From assembly GCA_934589525.1 (NCBI GenBank), contig CAKTOB010000043.1:1-12638 (forward strand): DNA of 12,638 nucleotides. The letters run 5' to 3'. The DNA comes from an uncultured Oscillospiraceae bacterium. Lineage in GTDB: Bacteria; Bacillota; Clostridia; Oscillospirales; Oscillospiraceae. Shown one piece after another: positions 1 to 7,885 of the stretch; the stretch's first letter is position 1, and every line of letters begins with the position of its first letter. The position numbers and the translations under genes are program-made. Under the pieces are notes generated by a model. That model was given only the letters and a program-made list of their open reading frames with translations, did not search any database and had not been told where the DNA came from.

Positions 1-861
1 ATCTGCTACATCACCAAGACTCTGGTTGAACGTCTGGACAGCCTCTTTGACAAGGAGGGCTGTGAACTGGTGATTTCCGACATTCCCGGCTTCGGTGTGG
101 GGGCCTTGGATCACGTTTACCACACCCTCCAACGGGATTACCCGGGCCGCTACGAGTTGGCACCTTTTACGGTGCTGACGGAACCCCGGGTATTGTCCCA
201 ATTGCGCTCAGGAAACAGCGACATCCACTATATCCTCCATACCCAACTGGTGGAAGCGGATCTGATCGTTCTGAACAAGTGCGATCTTCTGACCCAGGAG
301 GAAGTAGAGCAGGAATGCCGCTGGCTGGAAACCCATTACCCCCAGGCCAGAGTCATCCCCATCAGTGCCTTGACAGGTGCTGGCTTGGAGGACCTTTCTC
401 AGGCCATGATCCGGCAGTCTGCCTCCATGCACAGGCCGGATATTGGCTACGGCGGAGAAGCCTTTGGCCAGGCCATGGGCCGGATCAGCGAGTATTATAT
501 CCAGTACCACGCCACCGTCTGCTGCAATGACTTTGACGGCAACGCCTATTTAATGGATTTGGCCCAAACCATCCGGCGGGAAGTGGCCGCCATTGGCCAG
601 GATATTCCCCACCTAAAACTGCTGGCCTGGACCGCCCAGGGGGATTTTGGAAAGGTAGACATGTTGGGCATTGGCCGGGATATTGCCGTGACTAAAACCT
701 TTACCGCCCCCTGTACGGAGTTGGCCGTGATGCTCAATTGCTCTGCCGTCTGCCCCAGTGGGGAAGTTCAGGCCATTCTCTCCGGGGCGGTGGAATCCCT
801 CTGCGAACCGTATAATCTAAGCTATCTTGTATTCAAAGAAGAATGTTTCGGCATGAGGTGA
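1..861 (+). CDS. G3E-type (CobW/HypB-like) GTP-binding protein, 5' truncated
   Basis: The reading frame is open from base 1, so the start codon and the P-loop lie upstream of the window. Visible GTPase signs are a Walker B-like stretch (ELVISDIPGFG, bases 64-96), the G4 guanine-specificity motif NKCD at bases 274-285, and a G5-like ISALTG stretch near bases 361-378. G3E GTPases such as CobW, HypB and UreG use GTP hydrolysis to deliver metals or cofactors to target enzymes. Several cysteines lie in the C-terminal half (VCC, APC, LNC, AVC) and might bind metal, which is inference. The stop TGA at 859-861 is 4 bases from the next ATG, so it belongs to the radical SAM/XdhC operon, and a role in metal or molybdenum-cofactor delivery is the best guess. 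The exact subfamily is uncertain. An internal GTG at base 70 is not the real start, because conserved-looking sequence precedes it. Confidence 0.75.
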   Translation: MCYITKTLVERLDSLFDKEGCELVISDIPGFGVGALDHVYHTLQRDYPGRYELAPFTVLTEPRVLSQLRSGNSDIHYILHTQLVEADLIVLNKCDLLTQEEVEQECRWLETHYPQARVIPISALTGAGLEDLSQAMIRQSASMHRPDIGYGGEAFGQAMGRISEYYIQYHATVCCNDFDGNAYLMDLAQTIRREVAAIGQDIPHLKLLAWTAQGDFGKVDMLGIGRDIAVTKTFTAPCTELAVMLNCSAVCPSGEVQAILSGAVESLCEPYNLSYLVFKEECFGMR

Positions 862-865
862 AAAA

Positions 866-2176
866 ATGGCATCCTTTCCCAGAAAAACCCGCTCGGTATG
901 CCCGGTCTGCCTGAAAAACATCCCGGCCAAGCTGGAACAGCGGGAAGACGGCTCCGTATTCCTTTCCAAGGAGTGCCCGGAGCATGGGGCCTTTTCGGCT
1001 GATGTGTGGCGGGGCAATGTGGATTTTGATACATGGACCCAGTGCGCCCAGCCTTTGGGGGAACTGGGAACCCAGTGTCCCCAAAACTGCGGCCTTTGTC
1101 CGGAACATGAATCCGGCTCCTGCTGTGTCCTTTTGGAGGTCACAAAACGCTGTGACCTTCGGTGTGCTTTCTGCTTTGCGGACGGCGGACAGCAGGAACC
1201 GGATATGCCCTTGGAGCAGATGAAAAAGGCCATTGACCGAATTCGTACCCTCTGCGGAAAACCCCTCCTACAGCTCTCCGGCGGGGAGCCGACCCTGCGG
1301 GACGACTTGCCGGAACTGGTGCGGTACGCCAAAGAAGTGGGGTGCAGCTATGTTCAGGTGAATACCAACGGACTGAGGCTGGCCAGGGACGTGGAATATG
1401 CCAAGGCCCTGGCCAAGGCGGGGCTGGACATCGTCTTTTTGCAGTTTGACGGCACCCGGCAGGAAATTTATGAAAAACTCCGGGGAAAACCCTTGCTGGT
1501 AGATAAAATCCGTGCGCTGGATGTCTGCGCAGCCCTGGGCCTGGGGGTCACCCTGGTGCCAACGGTTGTACCGGGGGTCAATACGGAGAATTTGGGGGAA
1601 TTGGTGGCCTTTGCAAAGGAACGGGTTCCTGGGGTTCGGGGCATTCACTTTCAGCCGGTTTCCTATTTTGGCCGCTGCCCGGAGGGAAGCAGGGTACGGT
1701 ATACCCTGGATGATCTGATGCAGGACCTTTCGGGACAAGTAGGTATTCCCTTGGATAGCTTTATGCCCTCCCAATGCGACCATCCGCTCTGCGGGTTCCA
1801 CGCCAACTTCCTGGTGGAGCCTACGGGAAATCTGCGGCCCCTTTCCAATATCACCCACTCCGCCCAGAGAAAGTGCGGGGCCTCCCACAACCGGGAGTAT
1901 GTGGCCCGGCACTGGCGGCGTTATCCCCAGGAAGCGGCCCCCCAGGGGGTGCTTTCCGATGAAATGGATTTTGATACCTTTTTGTATTGTCTGCGCCACA
2001 GAAGTTTGACCCTTTCTTCCATGGCTTTCCAGGACGCGGGCAATTTAAACATCGAACGGCTGCACCGTTGCAGTCTCCACGTATACGCAGAGGGAAAAAT
2101 CAAACCTTTCTGCGCCCACTATCTGACTTGCTTTTATGAATCGGACGAAACTGGAACAATGGATCGAGAGGGTTGA
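866..2176 (+). CDS. Radical SAM protein, TrsS/MJ0619-like, in a molybdoenzyme maturation operon
   Basis: This 436-residue protein has the radical SAM cluster motif C96-x3-C100-x2-C103 (TKRCDLRCAFC), followed by an SGGEPTLRDDL stretch typical of SAM binding. The N-terminus carries a C12-x2-C15 pair, a CPEHG stretch and a second C71-x3-C75-x2-C78 motif. This arrangement recalls MJ0619-like enzymes and the family that I know as TrsS, found beside XdhC-type maturation factors. The C-terminal part has a further cysteine-containing stretch (LHRCSLHVY, PFCAHYLT). Radical SAM enzymes cleave S-adenosylmethionine to a radical; the substrate here is unknown. The start ATG at 866 follows a GAGG ribosome binding site that overlaps the end of the GTPase gene. 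The stop lies 41 bases inside the next gene, so the two are translationally coupled. No in-frame TGA needing selenocysteine readthrough was seen, although I recall that some family members are selenoproteins. Confidence 0.8.
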   Translation: MASFPRKTRSVCPVCLKNIPAKLEQREDGSVFLSKECPEHGAFSADVWRGNVDFDTWTQCAQPLGELGTQCPQNCGLCPEHESGSCCVLLEVTKRCDLRCAFCFADGGQQEPDMPLEQMKKAIDRIRTLCGKPLLQLSGGEPTLRDDLPELVRYAKEVGCSYVQVNTNGLRLARDVEYAKALAKAGLDIVFLQFDGTRQEIYEKLRGKPLLVDKIRALDVCAALGLGVTLVPTVVPGVNTENLGELVAFAKERVPGVRGIHFQPVSYFGRCPEGSRVRYTLDDLMQDLSGQVGIPLDSFMPSQCDHPLCGFHANFLVEPTGNLRPLSNITHSAQRKCGASHNREYVARHWRRYPQEAAPQGVLSDEMDFDTFLYCLRHRSLTLSSMAFQDAGNLNIERLHRCSLHVYAEGKIKPFCAHYLTCFYESDETGTMDREG

Positions 2177-3326
2177 GGGGATTCCCCATTTGACCCGGGA
2201 AAACCTGCAAGAGCTGCAATTGCGCCGCCTGAATGAAACCCTGGCCCGTCTGCCCAAAAGCCAGGGGCTGCCCCGTCAGGTTCCCTCTTTGGATGCCCTG
2301 TCTTGTTTGCCCTTTACCACCCCTCAGATGCTGTCAGACAACCCGGGGCGGTATCTTGCCACCTCTCAGGTTCAGGTCAGTCGGGTGATTTCCGGAGCCA
2401 CCTCCGGCACCACCGGCCCTGCCAAACGGGTCTTTTATACGGCGGCAGACTGCCAACATACCGTGGGCTTTTTTGCCGCCGGTATCTCGGAAATGCTCTC
2501 GCCTGGGGAAAAATGCCTGATTGCCTTTCCTTTTTCCGGTGCCTTTGGCCTGGGAGACCTGATTGCGAGGGCGGTGGAGTCCCTGGGGGCCATTCCTGTC
2601 CGGGGCTGCTTTGGGACATGCTGGGCAGAAGTGGCCCGGCAGATAGAACAAACAGGGGCCACGGCCTATATTGGCTTCCCGGTGCCACTGCTGGGCCTTC
2701 TGCGGCTGTATCCGGGGCTTCCCATCCGCCACGCCTTGGTGTCCGGGGATGCCTGTCCCGCTGGGGTCATGGAGGAATTGGAGTCCCTTTTGGGGAGCCC
2801 TCTTTATCCCCACTACGGCAGCCGGGAGTGCGGCCTGGGGGGTGCTGTGACCTGCCCGGCTTTGGAGGGGATGCACCTGCGGGAAAATCATATCATTGCG
2901 GAAATCGTAGACTCCCAGGGCCGGGTGCTGCCCCAGGGGGCCTATGGGGAACTGGTTATTACCACCGTCGGCCTGGAAGCCATGCCCCTGATCCGATACC
3001 GCACCGGGGACTATACCCGTTTCCTGCCCCCTTGTCCCTGTGGCGGCATCACCCGACGTATTGGCCCGGTGTCAAGGCTTGAGAAAACAGTTTCCATAGA
3101 GGCATTGGACAGCACTCTCTTTTCCGTCCCTGCCCTTGTGGACTACACCGCCCGGTATGAAAATGGGCTATACATCTGTGCAAAAACATCGCTTCCCGGG
3201 CAGGAAAGCCTACTCTATTCCGCTGCCCGTTCTCTGTATCCAAATTTATCCATCCACATTGAAACCACTGCCGCCTCCTGTGAGGACCGCCCTTTGTATC
3301 TGGGCAAGCGGCATATTCTGAAATAA
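2136..3326 (+). CDS. AMP-dependent (PaaK-like) adenylate-forming ligase, DVU_1553-like
   Basis: The 396-residue protein has the ATP-binding loop of the adenylate-forming superfamily at residues 89-97 (TSGTTGPAK), an aromatic/YG motif at 227-232 (YGSREC) and the YRTGD motif at 288-292. A CPCGG stretch near residue 300 resembles the Cys-rich segment of PaaK-like phenylacetate-CoA ligases. Such enzymes activate a carboxylate with ATP and usually transfer it to CoA; the acid used here is unknown. The N-terminus (KLEQWIERVEG, then LPFTTP) fits my memory of the DVU_1553 family, whose genes sit beside XdhC and TrsS-like genes. At 396 residues it is shorter than typical acyl-CoA synthetases, with only a small C-terminal domain. 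The ATG at 2136 overlaps the upstream gene by 41 bases and has only a weak ribosome binding site, which suggests coupled translation. Confidence 0.78.
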   Translation: MNRTKLEQWIERVEGIPHLTRENLQELQLRRLNETLARLPKSQGLPRQVPSLDALSCLPFTTPQMLSDNPGRYLATSQVQVSRVISGATSGTTGPAKRVFYTAADCQHTVGFFAAGISEMLSPGEKCLIAFPFSGAFGLGDLIARAVESLGAIPVRGCFGTCWAEVARQIEQTGATAYIGFPVPLLGLLRLYPGLPIRHALVSGDACPAGVMEELESLLGSPLYPHYGSRECGLGGAVTCPALEGMHLRENHIIAEIVDSQGRVLPQGAYGELVITTVGLEAMPLIRYRTGDYTRFLPPCPCGGITRRIGPVSRLEKTVSIEALDSTLFSVPALVDYTARYENGLYICAKTSLPGQESLLYSAARSLYPNLSIHIETTAASCEDRPLYLGKRHILK

Positions 3327-3338
3327 AGGGGGAACGCC

Positions 3339-3944
3339 ATGGTCAAGGATTTGGAAAAGTCACGCCATGTGTACCTGGTCCGCCACGGAACACCGGTGTT
3401 TCCCGGTCCGGGCCGGTATTGTATCGGCATTACGGACATTCCCTTGAGCCGGGAGGGGGAAAACCAGGGCCGTCTTGCCGGGGCCTATCTCCGGGCCAAA
3501 GGAGTCCGGCAATGCTATACAAGCCCCTTGCTCCGGGCGTTGGATACGGCCCGGGCCATGGATATTCCGCTGCGCATTCACCCCGACCTACGGGAGCAAT
3601 ATGCCGGTATCTGGGAGGGACTGCCTTTTTCCGAAATTGAAAAAAGATGGCCGAGTTTCTATGCCCAGCGGGGAGAAGACCCCACCTTGCCGCCCCCCGG
3701 TGGGGAACCCCTGGAAGAATGCGCCCGGCGGTTCGGGGGTGCGTTAAATGAGATTCTTGGGAAAACCCAGGAAAGTGTGGCGGTGGTCGCCCATCTGACG
3801 GTGATCCGTGCTTTTCTTTGCGGCATTCAACAAATTCCAATGGAGAATATCAGAACGCTGTCCGTTCCCTATGGCTCCGTGACCCGGCTTTGCTGGGAAA
3901 ACGGAGAGTGGACTGTAGAAGAAATCGGCATTGTACCCATTTAA
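3339..3944 (+). CDS. Histidine phosphatase family protein (phosphoglycerate mutase/CobC-like)
   Basis: The 201-residue protein shows the complete active site of the histidine phosphatase superfamily. It has VRHG with the phospho-accepting His16 and Arg15, a second arginine in SPLLRA (Arg66), the acid Glu86 in REQYAGIWEG, and the second histidine in VVAHLTVIR (His152). Family members remove phosphate from small molecules such as alpha-ribazole phosphate (CobC) or sugar phosphates. The fold alone does not identify the substrate. Its place between the adenylate-forming ligase and XdhC suggests a phosphorylated intermediate of the same cofactor pathway, which is inference. The ATG at 3339 has a good ribosome binding site (AAAGGGGG) 6 bases upstream. 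It is separated by 12 bases from the ligase gene and by 13 from xdhC. Confidence 0.85.
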   Translation: MVKDLEKSRHVYLVRHGTPVFPGPGRYCIGITDIPLSREGENQGRLAGAYLRAKGVRQCYTSPLLRALDTARAMDIPLRIHPDLREQYAGIWEGLPFSEIEKRWPSFYAQRGEDPTLPPPGGEPLEECARRFGGALNEILGKTQESVAVVAHLTVIRAFLCGIQQIPMENIRTLSVPYGSVTRLCWENGEWTVEEIGIVPI

Positions 3945-3957
3945 GGAGGGTCAATCA

Positions 3958-4971
3958 ATGAAAAAAATGTTCCATGAAATCCGGCAGCGGCTGGAGCAAG
4001 GGGAAAACCTGGTGCTGGTGACGGTTATCGCTTCTTCCGGCGCAACGCCCCGAGGGGCGGGCGCCAGAATGCTGGTAGGGCAAGAGGGCCGCATCTGCGG
4101 CACCATCGGCGGCGGTGCGGTGGAGTATCGCTCCATGAAAATCGCCCAGAAAGTCCTGGAAGAACAAACATCCCGGGGCCAGGATTTTACGCTGACCCGG
4201 GACGATGTTCAGAATCTTGGCATGATCTGCGGCGGCAATTGCAGCGTTTATTTCCACTTTATCGCCGCCCACGATGCCCAGGCCATTGCCGTTGCCCGCC
4301 AGGCAGATAGGGCCATGGAAGAGGGCCGGGATGTGTGGCTGGTGGAGGAACTCAGCGAGAATGGCCGTTTGGCTGCCTGCGGAGAAGACGGTCAGGTACC
4401 CACCGTGGGGCAATTCCCCAGGCCCTTGGGCCAGGTCCCCGGACGGCTGACCTTGGAGGGGAGAGAATACTTCCTGGAACAAATCAGTTCTTCCAGCCGG
4501 GTCTATGTCCTGGGCTGCGGCCATGTGGCCCAAGAGCTGGTTCCGGTGCTGGCCCGTGTGGGGTTCCGCTGCGTTGTTATGGATGACCGTCCGGAATTTG
4601 CCAACCGGGGGCTGTTCCCCCAGGCAGAGCAGGTGCTATTGGTGGACTTTGAGCGGATCCGTGATTTTATTACCGTTACAGAAAAGGACCTGGTCTGCAT
4701 CATGACCCGGGGCCACTCCTATGACACGGTGCTGCAAGCCCAAATCCTCCGCACCCCCGCCTCTTACATCGGTGTCATTGGCAGCGCACACAAAAAAGCC
4801 GGTGTGTTTAGCCGCCTGAAAGAGGAATTCGGCTGCACAGACCAGGATTTGGAGCGCATCACCACCCCCATCGGCCTGAGCATTCTGGCCCAGACCCCGG
4901 CAGAGATCGCTATTTCCATTACCGGCCAAATGATTCAGCACCGGGCCATGATGACCCGAAAAAACGCCTGA
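3958..4971 (+). CDS. XdhC/CoxI-family molybdenum hydroxylase maturation factor
   Basis: The 337-residue protein has the two-domain XdhC layout. The N-terminal XdhC_CoxI domain contains SSGATPRGAGARM (residues 26-38), GTIGGGAVE (48-56) and MICGGNC (89-95). The C-terminal XdhC_C Rossmann domain begins with the nucleotide-binding YVLGCGHVA (183-191) and continues through IMTRGHSYD. XdhC proteins bind molybdenum cofactor, help to make its sulfurated form and insert it into xanthine dehydrogenase or aldehyde oxidoreductase-type enzymes. The chosen ATG at 3958 has an excellent AAGGAGG site at 3943-3949; an in-frame opening at 3931 lacks one and would overlap the phosphatase gene. It is the last gene of the operon. 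The hydroxylase it would serve is not in this window. Confidence 0.9.
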   Translation: MKKMFHEIRQRLEQGENLVLVTVIASSGATPRGAGARMLVGQEGRICGTIGGGAVEYRSMKIAQKVLEEQTSRGQDFTLTRDDVQNLGMICGGNCSVYFHFIAAHDAQAIAVARQADRAMEEGRDVWLVEELSENGRLAACGEDGQVPTVGQFPRPLGQVPGRLTLEGREYFLEQISSSSRVYVLGCGHVAQELVPVLARVGFRCVVMDDRPEFANRGLFPQAEQVLLVDFERIRDFITVTEKDLVCIMTRGHSYDTVLQAQILRTPASYIGVIGSAHKKAGVFSRLKEEFGCTDQDLERITTPIGLSILAQTPAEIAISITGQMIQHRAMMTRKNA

Positions 4972-4988
4972 CAGCGGCAAAAGAATAA

Positions 4989-5029
4989 AATGAAACGCTG
5001 GAATCCCGTTGAGATTCCAGCGTTTCATT
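4989..5029 (-). terminator. Intrinsic terminator of tRNA-Pro(CGG)
   Basis: A perfect 17-bp inverted repeat (4989-5005 with 5013-5029) surrounds a 7-base loop. Read on the minus strand it lies 5 bases beyond the tRNA CCA end and is followed by TTTTATTCTTTT, so it is the tRNA terminator. On the plus strand it lies 17 bases after the XdhC stop but is followed only by GAATTTGG. It could stem read-through from the operon there, but it is a poor plus-strand terminator. Confidence 0.85.
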
Positions 5030-5034
5030 GAATT

Positions 5035-5111
5035 TGGTCGGAGTGTCGGGATTCGAACCCGAGGCCTCTTGGACCCGAACCAAGCGCGATACCAAACTTC
5101 GCCACACCCCG
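5035..5111 (-). tRNA. tRNA-Pro(CGG)
   Basis: On the minus strand the sequence folds into a full cloverleaf. The 7-bp acceptor stem CGGGGTG pairs with CACTCCG (one G-U), the discriminator base is A, and the CCA end is encoded. The anticodon arm is CTTGG-TTCGGGT-CCAAG, which puts CGG at positions 34-36 and reads the proline codon CCG. The T-arm contains GGTTCGAATCC. The gene converges on the XdhC operon. Its 5' half is nearly identical to that of tRNA-Pro(GGG) at 8886-8962. Confidence 0.95.
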
Positions 5112-5122
5112 ATAGCCCCAGT

Positions 5123-5151
5123 ATTATACTCAATAATCGCCGGGATGTCAA
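5123..5151 (-). promoter_or_regulatory. Consensus sigma-A promoter of tRNA-Pro(CGG)
   Basis: On the minus strand a perfect -35 box TTGACA (5146-5151) is followed by a 17-base spacer and a perfect -10 box TATAAT (5123-5128). The mature tRNA starts 12 bases beyond the -10 box, which leaves a very short leader for RNase P to remove. Confidence 0.92.
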
Positions 5152-5226
5152 GTGCTGTAGTGATTTTTTGAAAAACATCGGTATGATTTTTCTGGGACGA
5201 ACATATATTGTGGGGGAGGGGAGGCT

Positions 5227-5478
5227 ATGGGCTACCGGATCGAGTATGGCCCCCAAAAAGGTCACAGGAAAGCTTTTTGGATTGTGGCAGTAGCACTGTT
5301 GCTGACGGCCCTGTTTTTGCCTAGGACAGTCTTGGAGCGGTTGTTGCTGCCTGGGGACCCTCAGGTGACCAAGGAGGCTTTGAGTCAGCTGCTTTTGGGG
5401 CTGCGGCAGGGTGTCGCGCCCGGACAGGCTGTGGCGGTGTTTTGCCAGAGCGTCCTGCGGGGAGCCGGAATTGGGTAG
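5227..5478 (+). CDS. Small single-pass membrane protein of unknown function
   Basis: An 83-residue protein starts at an ATG with a strong GGGGAGG ribosome binding site (about 5218-5224). Residues 14-31 (AFWIVAVALLLTALFLP and neighbours) form one clear transmembrane helix with a basic N-terminal side, so the N-terminus is probably cytoplasmic. The rest is a short extracytoplasmic tail. I do not recognise a family. The stop codon at 5476-5478 overlaps the proposed TTG start of the M50 protease, so the two are probably translated together. This suggests a partner, regulator or accessory helix of the protease, which is inference from position only. Confidence 0.6.
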   Translation: MGYRIEYGPQKGHRKAFWIVAVALLLTALFLPRTVLERLLLPGDPQVTKEALSQLLLGLRQGVAPGQAVAVFCQSVLRGAGIG

Positions 5479-6022
5479 GGTACAGGCATCTGGTTGGGGC
5501 TGTGTGCTGCTGGCTCTGGCACTGCTGGTGCTGCCCCTCCCGTGGCTTCTGGCAGCGGTGACGGCGGCTCTATTTCACGAACTGTGCCATGGGGCCGTTG
5601 CCGTGGCGTTGGGCGGTTCTCTGGGGGATATCCGGCTGGGGGAAAGAGGGGCCACGATGGAGGTCGGGGGACTCTCCAATGGCCGGGAGCTGTTGGCAGC
5701 GGCAGCGGGTCCGGTGGGAAGCCTGGGACTGCTGCTGTTTGGAAGATGCTTTCCCAGGCTCGCCCTATGCGGCTTGGTTCAGGGCCTTTATAATCTGCTG
5801 CCCATTTACCCTTTGGATGGTGGGCGCATTCTTTTTTGCCTGATCCGATTCCGGCATTCCGAGGGGGTGGCTTTGAAAATCTGCCGCCGGGTCGGGGCCT
5901 TGGCAGGGGTTTTGGCGGCGTTGGGGCTTCTTTGGTTGGGCCTGTACCCTGGGGCCATTCTGGTTCTTTGGATGGCTGCCCGAAATATCACTTGCAAAGA
6001 TGGCAAACTCAGAGTACAATAG
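5471..6022 (+). CDS. Site-2-type intramembrane metalloprotease (peptidase M50 family)
   Basis: The protein of about 183 residues shows the M50 zinc motif HELCH (HExxH, residues 36-40) inside a hydrophobic segment, the GPVGSLGL loop near 80-87, and the second catalytic motif NLLPIYPLDGGR (residues 108-119), whose aspartate is the third zinc ligand. Further hydrophobic helices follow near residues 142-172. Site-2 proteases cut membrane-embedded substrates such as anti-sigma factors or signal peptides; the target here is unknown. I chose TTG 5471 because GGGGAG lies 6 bases upstream and homologues begin close to this point. A GTG at 5411 in the same frame would add 20 residues that overlap the upstream gene and look non-native. 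It is followed 27 bases later by the TIGR03960 gene. Confidence 0.85.
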   Translation: MGRVQASGWGCVLLALALLVLPLPWLLAAVTAALFHELCHGAVAVALGGSLGDIRLGERGATMEVGGLSNGRELLAAAAGPVGSLGLLLFGRCFPRLALCGLVQGLYNLLPIYPLDGGRILFCLIRFRHSEGVALKICRRVGALAGVLAALGLLWLGLYPGAILVLWMAARNITCKDGKLRVQ

Positions 6023-6049
6023 GGCTACCAATTCCAAAGAGGTAACAAG

Positions 6050-7885
6050 ATGACAGAACTCAAAAACCGCATTCTGCCCACGGTTCAAAAGCCTGCAAGA
6101 TATGTAGGCGGTGAATGGGGGCAGATTTGCAAGAACAAGGAAGATGTGGCCCTGCGAGTGGCGTTCTGCTTCCCGGATACCTATGAAATCGGTATGTCCA
6201 ATGTGGGAATGCGGATTTTATACGGGGTTATGAACCGGATCCCGGATGTATGGTGCGAGCGGGTCTTTGCCCCCTGGGCTGATATGGAGCGGGCCATGGT
6301 AGAAAACGACCTGCCCCTGTGGGCCTTGGAGAGCCAGGACCCGGTAAAGGATTTTGACATGGTGGCCTTTACCATCGGCTACGAAATGTCCTATTCCAAT
6401 ATTCTGAATATGCTCCGGCTCTCCGGTATTCCTCTCCACGCCAAAGAGCGGAAAGGCTTAAAAAACATGGTCTTTGCCGGTGGTGTCTGTGCCTTTAATC
6501 CGGAACCCCTGGCGGAGTTTGTGGATTTCTTTTCCCTGGGAGAGGGGGAGGAAAGCACCGTGGAGATTCTGGATTGCTACCGGAGGGCCAAACAGGGCAA
6601 CTGGGAAAAAGACCAATTCCTGAAAGAGGTCTCTAAAATCCCCGGGGTTTATGTACCCTCTTTCTATATCCACCAATATGATGACCAGGGTGTTCTGCGG
6701 GCGGTGATCCCGGTGAACGATGCCCCGGAGGTGGTTACAAAACGGATCGTTGAAAACCTGGATGCCGCCTATTTCCCCACGGAAATGATCGTCCCCTCTA
6801 CAGAAATCGTCCATGACCGGGCCAATTTAGAGGTGTTCCGTGGATGTATCCGTGGCTGTCGCTTCTGTCAGGCGGGCTTTTCCTGCCGTCCGGTGCGGAA
6901 AAAAAGCCCGGAGGTCTTGTATGACCAGGCCCGGCAGCTGATGGAAAACACGGGCTTCAATGAAGTCACCTTGTCCAGTCTTTCCACCTCGGATTACCGG
7001 GGGCTGAAAGCACTGACAGATCAGATGCTGCCCTACTGTGAGGCAAACCACATTTCCCTGTCGGTGCCATCCCTGCGGGCGGACAACTTTTCCAGGGAAC
7101 TGATGGAGAAACTTCAGGCGGTTCGGAAATCTGGCCTGACCTTCGCCCCGGAAGCGGGAACCCAGCGGCTGCGGGATGTGATCAATAAGAACCTGACAGA
7201 GGAAGAAATTCTGACCACCTGCACCCAGGCCTTTGCCGGGGGATGGAGCAGCGTCAAGCTCTATTTCATGCTGGGTCTGCCTACGGAAACCGATGAGGAT
7301 GTATTGGGCATTGCGGAACTGGTCTACAAGGTCATCCAGGCCTGGAAAGAACACGCCGTCAACAAAAAGCGGGGCTTGCGGGTCCATGTGGCCACGGCCT
7401 ATTTTGTACCCAAGCCCCATACGCCGTTCCAGTGGGAGCAGCAGATCACGCCCCAGGAGTATCTGCGCCGGTGCAAGCTGCTGAAAGACCATTTCTATTC
7501 CAAATCCATTGAATATGATTACCACAGCCCGGACTTAAGCCGCCTGGAAGCGGTGTTCGCCCGGGGAGACCGCCGCCTTGGCCCCGTGATCGAGGAGGCC
7601 GTGAAACAGGGGGCCAGGCTGGACGGCTGGGACGAGTATTTCCGCTACGATTTGTGGCAGGATGCTTTCCAAAAGTGCGGCGTGGACCCGGATTTCTACA
7701 CCGTCCGTGGCTACGGGGAGGACGAGATTTTGCCCTGGGATATGATCGATGTAGGCGTTACCAAGAAATTTTTGCTGCGGGAACGGCGGGAGGCCTACGA
7801 GGGTCGGGTGACCCCGGATTGCCGCCATGGCTGCGCCGGGTGCGGTGCTTCCCAGCTACTCAAGGAGGTCCGGTGCGATGATTAG
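6050..7885 (+). CDS. TIGR03960-type radical SAM protein with B12-binding-like N-terminus
   Basis: This 611-residue protein has an N-terminal region resembling the cobalamin-binding fold (AFCFPDTYEIGMSNVG near residues 39-54). A radical SAM core follows with C266-x3-C270-x2-C273 (RGCIRGCRFCQAG). The extreme C-terminus has a cysteine cluster (C591, C595, C598; DCRHGCAGCGA) that could bind another iron-sulfur cluster. Length and order match the TIGR03960 family, which is widespread in Clostridia and nearly always next to a TIGR03936/DUF2344 protein, as here. The substrate has not been established to my knowledge; a tRNA or rRNA modification role has been suspected from the usual neighbourhood. 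The ATG at 6050 follows AAAGAGG. The gene overlaps the next by 8 bases (ATGATTAG). Confidence 0.9.
   Translation: MTELKNRILPTVQKPARYVGGEWGQICKNKEDVALRVAFCFPDTYEIGMSNVGMRILYGVMNRIPDVWCERVFAPWADMERAMVENDLPLWALESQDPVKDFDMVAFTIGYEMSYSNILNMLRLSGIPLHAKERKGLKNMVFAGGVCAFNPEPLAEFVDFFSLGEGEESTVEILDCYRRAKQGNWEKDQFLKEVSKIPGVYVPSFYIHQYDDQGVLRAVIPVNDAPEVVTKRIVENLDAAYFPTEMIVPSTEIVHDRANLEVFRGCIRGCRFCQAGFSCRPVRKKSPEVLYDQARQLMENTGFNEVTLSSLSTSDYRGLKALTDQMLPYCEANHISLSVPSLRADNFSRELMEKLQAVRKSGLTFAPEAGTQRLRDVINKNLTEEEILTTCTQAFAGGWSSVKLYFMLGLPTETDEDVLGIAELVYKVIQAWKEHAVNKKRGLRVHVATAYFVPKPHTPFQWEQQITPQEYLRRCKLLKDHFYSKSIEYDYHSPDLSRLEAVFARGDRRLGPVIEEAVKQGARLDGWDEYFRYDLWQDAFQKCGVDPDFYTVRGYGEDEILPWDMIDVGVTKKFLLRERREAYEGRVTPDCRHGCAGCGASQLLKEVRCDD

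Noticed and set aside
1268..1999. Minus-strand open frame of 243 codons
   Set aside because: It is antisense to the radical SAM gene, whose motifs and operon context are clear.
866..2176. Selenocysteine codon in the radical SAM gene
   Set aside because: No internal in-frame TGA is present and the terminal TGA is followed by the overlapping next gene without an evident extension of conserved sequence.
2303..3082. Plus-strand open frame of 259 codons in another frame
   Set aside because: It is a shadow of the adenylate-forming ligase; GC-rich codons give long spurious frames.
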